From: Candidatus Aegiribacteria sp.
GTDB lineage: Bacteria; Fermentibacterota; Fermentibacteria; Fermentibacterales; Fermentibacteraceae
Direction: 5' to 3'
Assembly: GCA_021107345.1 (NCBI GenBank)
Contig: JAIOSX010000192.1
Span: forward strand, 1-7,484
Length of the DNA stretch: 7,484 bases
Shown: one piece after another, positions 1-5,442 of the stretch
Layout of the letters: each line of letters begins with the position of its first letter
How positions within the stretch are numbered: the stretch's first letter is position 1
Notes under the pieces: generated by a model
What the model was told of the DNA's origin: nothing
The model's input: only the letters and a program-made list of their open reading frames with translations
Databases searched by the model: none
Position numbers and translations under genes: made by a program

Positions 1-948
1 GGAGCAAGAAGAGCCGAACCAGGCGAATTCGCAAGAAGAGCATTCGCTAACGGAAGGCTGAATGCAGTTCAGATAATTTCTCTTGCTGCATTATGGGATA
101 CGGAAAGGGAAAGCAAGGTATTTGCAGTTGATACAGAAGACAGCTGTAGAGAACTACTGAAAGAAATAGAGAGAGCAAGGGAAACCGTAGAGGGTAATAT
201 TGAGTTCGGAGAAACACATCTGGAAGAAGATGATGAGAGAATACGCAGTGTTTTCAGTGGACTGAAGGCAAGAGCGATAAATTTCAGAAGAGAAGCTGAT
301 TCCATTGAAAAAAGCTGCAGAGTAATGATAATGGGTCCGACAAATTCGGGGAAATCAACACTATTCAATGTTTTGACAGGTAAGAAGAGAGCTCTGGTTT
401 CGGATGAACCAGGTACTACGCGTGATGGATCAACATGTTCTCTGGAATTGAGGGGAAGAAGAATTCAGCTTTGTGATACTGCCGGAACCGACGGAATTGG
501 ATTGGACAGGACGGCATCGGAAGCGGTAATAAATGAACTTGATGGAACGGAAATGGTAATCTGGATGTCAGAGGGAGGAAGGATACACCCGGACGATCAG
601 GTAAGGAAAAAAGCCGGAAAAATAGTAGAGATTGCCGCGAAGAGCGATCTGGGTGACGAAAAGGAAATAGAACAACTATTAAATGTCTCTTCTGTATCGG
701 GAGAGGGCCTGGACGAATTGAAGGATAGAATATCAAGGGTTCCCGGCAGCATGTCTCTGTCTGGTGCCGCGAATAGAATAGAAGCGAGTATAAAAGAATC
801 GTATAAATACATAAATTCCAGGGAGTATGATCTTGCAGCGGAAATGCTAGGAGACGCAGAAATCGAAGCTAGAAGAATTGTAGGTAAGGGAGAGAATATC
901 CAGTTGAGCGTCGAGCGGGCGCTGGCTGGCATGTGCGTGGGGAAATGA
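1..948 (+). CDS. mnmE: tRNA modification GTPase MnmE (TrmE), 5'-truncated by window edge
   Basis: The frame is open from base 1 and encodes the last 315 residues. By comparison with the roughly 450-residue family, about 110 N-terminal residues (the folate-binding domain) lie outside the window. MnmE works with MnmG to place the (carboxymethyl)aminomethyl group on C5 of wobble U34 in certain tRNAs. Visible landmarks are PGEFARRAFANGRL near residues 8-20 (family PGEFT.RAFLNGRLDL), a helical segment, the G1 loop GPTNSGKST at 112-120 with the Asn that binds K+ in MnmE, TTRD as G2, DTAG at 159-162 as G3, and the C-terminal MCVGK, matching the family C-[ILV]-G-K motif with its essential Cys. Oddities: the loop after DTAG is about four residues short, the catalytic Glu position looks like Asp, and the G4 motif is AKSD instead of NKxD. 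The start is not visible. It overlaps mnmG by four bases, so translation is probably coupled. Confidence 0.95.
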   Translation, partial: GARRAEPGEFARRAFANGRLNAVQIISLAALWDTERESKVFAVDTEDSCRELLKEIERARETVEGNIEFGETHLEEDDERIRSVFSGLKARAINFRREADSIEKSCRVMIMGPTNSGKSTLFNVLTGKKRALVSDEPGTTRDGSTCSLELRGRRIQLCDTAGTDGIGLDRTASEAVINELDGTEMVIWMSEGGRIHPDDQVRKKAGKIVEIAAKSDLGDEKEIEQLLNVSSVSGEGLDELKDRISRVPGSMSLSGAANRIEASIKESYKYINSREYDLAAEMLGDAEIEARRIVGKGENIQLSVERALAGMCVGK

Positions 949-2750
949 AGAAAGAGTGGGATGTAATCGTTGTAGGTGGAGGACATGCCGGAATAGAAGC
1001 TGCGCTTGCAGCAAATAGACTCGGCTGTAGCGTCATTCTGATATCATCGAAGATAAACCGTATGGGAGAGATGTCATGCAATCCGGCAATTGGAGGGATT
1101 GCAAAAGGAACAATTGTCCGGGAGATTGACGCACTTGACGGATCAATGGCGACATCAGCAGATGCAACAATGCTGCATTTCAGAATGCTCAACAGAAAAA
1201 AAGGACCGGCAGTATGGGGTCCAAGGGTTCAATCGGATGCAGCGGAATACGCAAAGATACAACAGGAATGCATTATAAAAAGCGGAGTAGAGATTCTGGA
1301 GAATGAAGTAACAGGACTCAATGGTTTAACAGAAAAAGTAGAAGGAGTAAGATGCAGGAAAAATGACAGTATTAAGGGGAAAGCAGTAGTGATCGCGGCT
1401 GGAACATTTCTGAAGGGCAGACTCTTCAGAGGAGATGAGTTCTGGAAAGGGGGGAGAATAGGAGACATATCTGCTGATTCATTAGAAAAGGACCTTGTGA
1501 AAAGAATGTTTCACGTGGAACGTTTCAAAACAGGTACACCCTCCAGGATCTTAAGAAACACAGTGAACATAGAGGAAATGGAAATACAGGAGTCTGAAAA
1601 GACAGATTTCACTTTCAGCTATGAAAAGCGCAGGATACTGCACAAGGAACAGGAGTGTTACATAACGTACACAAACAAAAATACAATGGATATTGCAAAG
1701 AACAGCCTTCACCTTTCTCCGTTGATGGCTGGAAGGATAGAGGGAACAGGGCCAAGATACTGTCCCAGTTACGAAGACAAAGTTGTAAAATTCCCTGAGA
1801 GAACATCACACAAAATTTACGTTGAACCAATGGGTTACAGATCAAGATATTTATATCTGAACGGACTTTCAAGCAGCCTTCCAAGAGAAACACAGAAAAA
1901 AATGGTAAGATCTCTTCCTGGTTTTAAAAAGGCAGAAATATCAGATTACGGATACGCAGTAGAATACTCATACTTCCACTTTTCAGAAATTGACAAAACC
2001 CTGAGACTTAGAAGAACTGAAAATGTGTTCGTTGCAGGACAGATATGTGGTACATCCGGATACGAAGAAGCCGCCGGTCTTGGACTAATTGCAGGAGCGA
2101 ATGCAGGTATTCTAGCAAAGAATCTTGAACCACAAAGTCTATCCAGAATGGTTTCCTATATTGGAGTGATGATTGACGATATAGTAAGCAAAGGAGCCGA
2201 TGAACCTTACAGAATGTTTTCTTCAAGAGCGGAGAACAGACTTCATTTAAGGCAGGATAACGCCGACAGAAGGCTTTACAATACCGGTAATCGGTTCGGT
2301 ATACTGTCAAAAGGAAAGAAAGAGCTTCTTGCCGGCAACAAGGAAGAAGCAAAAAGGATAAGGAATATTCTGGATAGAGAGACGATTGAAGGTGTACGAC
2401 TGTCAAAATGGTGTAGAAGGCCTGGAACAAGTGTTAAAAAAGTTATTAGCGTTGCAAAGTCACTTGTCGGCAGGGACGAGCAGGTTCTTCTGTCAGTGCT
2501 TCTTGATGAGAAATACAGTGGATATATTGAACGAAACCTCAGAAGATATGAATCCGGAAGAAATCTGGAGAAGATCAGTCTCAGGAAAATACCCTCATAT
2601 ATGTTGATAGATGAAATCTGTTGGGAGGCGAGAGAGGTTTTGGAAAAAAATCGGCCCGAAACACTCGCCCGCGCTGAGAGAATTCCAGGGATACGTCCCA
2701 CTGATCTTCAGGGACTTATGATATACCTGGGAAGGCAGCGTTCCACGTGA
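945..2750 (+). CDS. mnmG: tRNA uridine-5-carboxymethylaminomethyl modification enzyme MnmG (GidA)
   Basis: This is the FAD- and NADH-dependent partner of MnmE in wobble-uridine modification, acting in the cytoplasm. It has 601 residues, slightly short of the usual 620-630. The N-terminal Rossmann motif GGGHAG (11-16) binds FAD. SCNPAIGG (from 44) and GPRYCPSYED (Cys 273) supply the two conserved redox cysteines. Further family signatures are GTFLKGR, KTGTPSR (from 195), AGQICGTSGYEEAA, IGVMIDDIVSKG, EPYRMFSSRAENRL and the C-terminal MnmE- and tRNA-binding end PGIRPTDLQGLMIYL. The ATG at 945 forms an ATGA overlap with the mnmE stop and is preceded by GGGGA. An in-frame GTG at 933 would add four residues but has no better ribosome site. 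Two candidate parS sites fall inside the gene, one encoding residues 188-193 (MFHVER) and one covering the last codons and the stop. Confidence 0.97.
   Translation: MKKEWDVIVVGGGHAGIEAALAANRLGCSVILISSKINRMGEMSCNPAIGGIAKGTIVREIDALDGSMATSADATMLHFRMLNRKKGPAVWGPRVQSDAAEYAKIQQECIIKSGVEILENEVTGLNGLTEKVEGVRCRKNDSIKGKAVVIAAGTFLKGRLFRGDEFWKGGRIGDISADSLEKDLVKRMFHVERFKTGTPSRILRNTVNIEEMEIQESEKTDFTFSYEKRRILHKEQECYITYTNKNTMDIAKNSLHLSPLMAGRIEGTGPRYCPSYEDKVVKFPERTSHKIYVEPMGYRSRYLYLNGLSSSLPRETQKKMVRSLPGFKKAEISDYGYAVEYSYFHFSEIDKTLRLRRTENVFVAGQICGTSGYEEAAGLGLIAGANAGILAKNLEPQSLSRMVSYIGVMIDDIVSKGADEPYRMFSSRAENRLHLRQDNADRRLYNTGNRFGILSKGKKELLAGNKEEAKRIRNILDRETIEGVRLSKWCRRPGTSVKKVISVAKSLVGRDEQVLLSVLLDEKYSGYIERNLRRYESGRNLEKISLRKIPSYMLIDEICWEAREVLEKNRPETLARAERIPGIRPTDLQGLMIYLGRQRST
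1507..1522 (+). promoter_or_regulatory. parS: Candidate parS centromere site inside mnmG
   Basis: The sequence TGTTTCACGTGGAACG matches the canonical bacterial parS palindrome TGTTTCACGTGAAACA at 14 of 16 positions, with mismatches at positions 12 and 16, and keeps the CACGTG core. It encodes part of MFHVER in MnmG, a stretch just before KTGTP where homologs usually read LGFxVxRL. The same 16 bases recur in inverse orientation at 2739-2754. ParB, encoded 2.7 kb downstream, would load here as a CTP-dependent clamp and recruit ParA and SMC. ParB binding itself is inferred. Confidence 0.85.
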
Positions 2751-2754
2751 AACA
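2739..2754 (-). promoter_or_regulatory. parS: Candidate parS centromere site spanning the mnmG stop codon
   Basis: The + strand reads CGTTCCACGTGAAACA, 14 of 16 matches to TGTTTCACGTGAAACA, differing only at positions 1 and 5. Read on the - strand it is TGTTTCACGTGGAACG, identical to the site at 1507-1522. Flanking bases differ immediately on both sides, so the shared unit is exactly the size of a parS site. The last three mnmG sense codons (Arg-Ser-Thr) and the TGA stop at 2748-2750 lie within it. It is 757 bases upstream of the parA start. Confidence 0.88.
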
Positions 2755-2762
2755 ATTCCAGT

Positions 2763-2770
2763 GGAGGTGA
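2763..2770 (+). promoter_or_regulatory. Strong ribosome binding site for rsmG
   Basis: GGAGGTGA is an extended complement to the 3' end of 16S rRNA and sits 7 bases before the ATG at 2778. It fixes that start over the in-frame ATG at 2817, which has no comparable site. The site begins only nine bases after the parS-like element. Confidence 0.85.
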
Positions 2771-2777
2771 AATCCCA

Positions 2778-3392
2778 ATGACACCCTTTCCCCTTTCATT
2801 TCCCCCCCGAAGCACCATGATCAGTGACCTGGAAGAACTTGGCGCTGAAGTTACTGAACAGCAGCTTGATCAATTTGGGGAATTCGCCGGGATTCTTCTA
2901 GATGGATCCACAAAAACAAATCTTATAGGTCCCGGAGAAAGATCAAGGCTCTGGAGAAGGCATTTCCTTGAATCCGTTCAATATGGTTTTCTGGTTGATA
3001 AGGACAGAACCGTTGTTGATATTGGGAGCGGAAACGGATTCCCGGGAATGGTACTGGCGATTCTGGGTTTTCGCATGATTCTTCTTGAGCCAAGGAGAAA
3101 AAGATACCTGTTCCTGGAACGGACCGCATTGGAACTGGGTCTTGAAAACTGCATAACGGTACCACTAAGACTTGAAAATTTCAATCCTGAAGAGGGAGAG
3201 AAACAGTTCGTTGCAAGGTCGGTAGCCCCTCCTGCCTCTTTGCTTGAGAAAATCGGTATAGTTGCCGGAAAGGGTTCGATGCTGGTATACAGACAGCCGG
3301 AAATCTCAGTGAATGAAGATTTTTTAAGTTATATGGAACTCAGTTGCCCTCCGCTTGACCGCTGTGGATTTCTGGTGCAGTATCGAGTCTGA
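2778..3392 (+). CDS. rsmG: 16S rRNA (guanine-N7)-methyltransferase RsmG (GidB)
   Basis: RsmG uses S-adenosylmethionine to make m7G at the 530-loop position of 16S rRNA (G527 in E. coli numbering). The product has 204 residues, close to the usual 205-215. The SAM-binding motif I is VVDIGSGNGFPGM (79-91). Upstream, NLIGPGERSRLWRRHFLES (48-66) corresponds to the family NLT...W.RHILDS. LLEPRRKRYLFL (102-113) and ELGLENC (119-125) match the family L.Es..KR..FL and LgL.Nv segments, and VARSVAPPASLLE matches the usual SRA(V/F)A.L segment. The first 13 residues are Pro/Phe-rich and not conserved, but the start at 2778 has the stronger ribosome site. It is the third gene of the mnmE-mnmG-rsmG string, 27 bases after mnmG, and is probably co-transcribed. 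Loss of RsmG in other bacteria gives low-level streptomycin resistance (established knowledge). Confidence 0.95.
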   Translation: MTPFPLSFPPRSTMISDLEELGAEVTEQQLDQFGEFAGILLDGSTKTNLIGPGERSRLWRRHFLESVQYGFLVDKDRTVVDIGSGNGFPGMVLAILGFRMILLEPRRKRYLFLERTALELGLENCITVPLRLENFNPEEGEKQFVARSVAPPASLLEKIGIVAGKGSMLVYRQPEISVNEDFLSYMELSCPPLDRCGFLVQYRV

Positions 3393-3495
3393 TTCAGATT
3401 TCTTCTTCATACTATTCCGCCTTGAATCACTGTAATAATCAGCGCTCAGATATTATATATATACACTTACTCTCAATACGAAGATAAGGAAAAGC
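3393..3495 (+). promoter_or_regulatory. rsmG-parA gap with AT-rich possible parAB promoter
   Basis: This is the only sizeable gap in the first five genes. It holds an AT-rich run (TATTATATATATA from 3451) that could supply a -10 element, and TTGAAT at 3422-3427 that resembles a -35 box. The two are 23 bases apart, too far for a standard sigma70 promoter, so the assignment is weak. AAGGAAA at 3486-3492 is the ribosome site for parA. No terminator-like hairpin with a T-run was seen, so read-through from rsmG into parAB is possible. Confidence 0.3.
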
Positions 3496-4257
3496 ATGAC
3501 AGGAACCAGGATAATAGCAGTTGCGAATCAAAAGGGTGGTGTGGGAAAAACGACCACTGTCATCAACCTTGGCGCAAGCCTGGCTATGAATGATTGTGAT
3601 GTTCTTCTGATAGACTTCGATCCTCAAGTAAATGCTACTGCAGGACTTGGAATACGTGAATCTCGCGTATGCAATATCAACACGATGATTCTCGGAGAAA
3701 ACACCATTGATGAAGTAATGAAACCCACAGGAGTTGATGGTCTTATGCTGATTCCTGGATCGAGAAGCCTTTCCGGTCTTGAAATAGAACTGGCCGGGGC
3801 TGAGTACAGGGAATATCTTTTGAAGGAAGCTCTTGAGAATAATATCGGCCGATTTGACTATGTATTGATCGATTGCCCTCCTTCATTGGGCTTACTTACG
3901 ATTAATGCCCTGGTTGCATCTAGCGAGGTTCTTGTAACGCTTCAAAGTGAATACTACGCCCTTGAAGGCCTTTCGCACCTTATGGATACAGTCAGGAATA
4001 TTAGACAACTCTGGAACCCCGAATTAAAGATAAACGGAGTAGTCCTTACTATGTTCGATAGAAGGCTTATACTCAGCCGTGATGTTGAGGAGGAAGTTAG
4101 AGAATTCATGGGGTCTACTCTATATAATACATATATTCCAAGAAATGTAAAACTAAGTGAAGCACCTAGTTATGGCATACCAGTGCTTATGTACGATGCA
4201 AAATCGAAGGGAGCCACAAGCTATTTTGATCTGGCCAGGGAGGTGATGAATAGATGA
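3496..4257 (+). CDS. parA: Chromosome-partitioning ATPase ParA (Soj)
   Basis: ParA is a deviant-Walker ATPase that binds DNA nonspecifically as an ATP dimer and is released by ParB, giving directional movement of the parS-ParB complex. It has 253 residues, the normal size for chromosomal ParA/Soj without an N-terminal operator-binding HTH domain. The deviant Walker A motif KGGVGKTTT is at 13-21, the A' region LLIDFDPQ at 37-44, and Walker B YVLIDCPP at 122-129. The C-terminal signature IPRNVKLSEAPSYGIPV is typical of Soj. The ATG at 3496 has AAGGA about five bases upstream. It overlaps parB by four bases (ATGA), so the two are co-translated. Candidate parS sites lie 0.75 and 2.0 kb upstream. 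Confidence 0.97.
   Translation: MTGTRIIAVANQKGGVGKTTTVINLGASLAMNDCDVLLIDFDPQVNATAGLGIRESRVCNINTMILGENTIDEVMKPTGVDGLMLIPGSRSLSGLEIELAGAEYREYLLKEALENNIGRFDYVLIDCPPSLGLLTINALVASSEVLVTLQSEYYALEGLSHLMDTVRNIRQLWNPELKINGVVLTMFDRRLILSRDVEEEVREFMGSTLYNTYIPRNVKLSEAPSYGIPVLMYDAKSKGATSYFDLAREVMNR
4239..4247 (+). promoter_or_regulatory. Strong ribosome binding site for parB inside the parA end
   Basis: GGAGGTGAT lies six bases before the parB ATG at 4254 and within the last parA codons. It decides the parB start at the ATGA overlap and should give ParB translation partly independent of re-initiation from parA. Confidence 0.8.
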
Positions 4258-5120
4258 CAAAGAGAAAGAGAAAAGCGCTCGGAAAAGGTATGGAAGAAAT
4301 ATTTCCCGGTATCGGTGATGATGACAAATCGAATCCCAGGGAAGTTAATATAGATCTCATTGATACAAATCCTTTCCAGCCAAGGAAAGAATGGAAGAAG
4401 GAAGAAATATTATCCCTGGCAAGTTCCATTATTTCTCAGGGCATACTTCAACCACTAGTAATAAGAAGGACCGGCGTACGGTACCAGCTGATTGCAGGAG
4501 AGCGTCGATTGAGGGCAGCTCATGAAGCCGGTCTCAAGAAAGTACCGGTAGTTGTCAGGGAAGCCGACGATCAGCAAATGCTTGCGCTTGCTCTCGTTGA
4601 AAATATACAGCGCCAGGATCTTGGTCCTGTAGAGAAGGCAGAAGCCTTCCAAAGACTTTCTTCGGAATTCGACCTGACCCAGGAGGAAATGGGAGAAATA
4701 GTGGGTATAAGCCGCTCCTCAGTGGCCAATTTTCAGAGACTTCTTGATCTTCCGGAAAAGGTACTTGATATTCTCAGAACAGGTCAACTAAGCATGGGTC
4801 ACGGAAGGGCCTTGCTGGGACTTTCGAATGAATCGCTGATATTGCGTATGGCAGTAAACGCGGTTAAGCAAGGTAAATCCGTAAGGCAGATTGAAGAGAG
4901 GGTTCGCCTGCTCAATTCTGCGGAAAGGAAAGTAACAAACCAAGCTTCTATGATGGAAACTGCTGAAATAAGAAAGCTTCAGGATAGCCTTCAGAGAATT
5001 CTGAAGACGAAGGTTCGTATAAAGGGAAAAGAGAAAACCGGTAAGATAGAGATCAGTTATCACAATCTTGATGAACTTGACAGGATTCTTACTATTATCA
5101 AATCAGGTGCGAATGTCTGA
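4254..5120 (+). CDS. parB: Chromosome-partitioning CTPase and parS-binding protein ParB (Spo0J)
   Basis: ParB binds parS, closes as a CTP-dependent sliding clamp and spreads on DNA, acting with ParA and loading SMC. It has 288 residues, typical of chromosomal ParB. The N-terminal LGKGM (9-13), after a Lys/Arg-rich start, is the segment that contacts ParA. The NTP-binding region includes NPFQPRK (39-45), GILQPLVIRR (63-72) and GERRLRAA (82-89), which is the CTP-contacting box. ENIQRQDL (116-123) follows. The helix-turn-helix LTQEEMGEIVGISRSSVANFQRLLDLP (141-167, shown here by its ends and core) recognises parS. The last ~50 residues are the basic dimerisation domain. The start is set by the ATGA overlap with parA and a strong ribosome site. 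All domains appear intact. Confidence 0.97.
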   Translation: MTKRKRKALGKGMEEIFPGIGDDDKSNPREVNIDLIDTNPFQPRKEWKKEEILSLASSIISQGILQPLVIRRTGVRYQLIAGERRLRAAHEAGLKKVPVVVREADDQQMLALALVENIQRQDLGPVEKAEAFQRLSSEFDLTQEEMGEIVGISRSSVANFQRLLDLPEKVLDILRTGQLSMGHGRALLGLSNESLILRMAVNAVKQGKSVRQIEERVRLLNSAERKVTNQASMMETAEIRKLQDSLQRILKTKVRIKGKEKTGKIEISYHNLDELDRILTIIKSGANV

Positions 5121-5131
5121 CTTTTAGAACG

Positions 5132-5160
5132 TTGACCGTTACAAATTCAGTGGATATACT
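5132..5160 (+). promoter_or_regulatory. Sigma70-type promoter for the ferredoxin gene
   Basis: TTGACC (5132-5137) and TATACT (5155-5160) each match the sigma70 consensus at five of six positions and are separated by the optimal 17 bases. Transcription would start near 5167, giving a leader of about 50 bases before the ATG at 5218. It lies just after the parB stop, so the ferredoxin gene can be expressed independently of parAB. Confidence 0.75.
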
Positions 5161-5166
5161 CGCTAA

Positions 5167-5385
<219 letters not shown>

Positions 5386-5408
5386 TCTTACTGAAATTTC
5401 AAGTTGAT

Positions 5409-5442
5409 AATACCGTCTGATTTTCTTTCTTCAGACGGTATT
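5409..5442. terminator. Hairpin terminator between convergent genes
   Basis: AATACCGTCTGA (5409-5420) and TCAGACGGTATT (5431-5442) form a perfect 12-bp stem around a 10-base pyrimidine-rich loop. It starts 24 bases after the ferredoxin stop and abuts the stop codon of the convergent gene at 5443. The T-run on the + side is short (TTTC), and on the - side the hairpin is followed by ATCAACTTG with no T-run. It looks bidirectional but may be only a moderate intrinsic terminator. Confidence 0.8.

Noticed and set aside
933..944. GTG at 933 as the mnmG start
   Set aside because: It adds only four residues, has no better ribosome site, and the ATG at 945 forms the typical ATGA overlap with mnmE.
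2008..2430. Open frame on the - strand opposite mnmG (140 codons), and similar antisense frames at 2276-2701 and 597-986
   Set aside because: They lie wholly opposite well-conserved genes, have low-complexity Ser/Leu/Phe-rich translations and show no recognisable domain. They are shadows of the real genes.
3363..3371. DnaA-box-like TGTGGATTT near the rsmG end, considered because this gene cluster is often near oriC
   Set aside because: It is a single imperfect match (7 of 9) inside coding sequence with no second box nearby. An origin in this window is not supported.
3387..3397. Near-palindrome TCTGATTCAGA at the rsmG stop, considered as a terminator or operator
   Set aside because: The stem is only five bases with no T-run after it, which is expected by chance.
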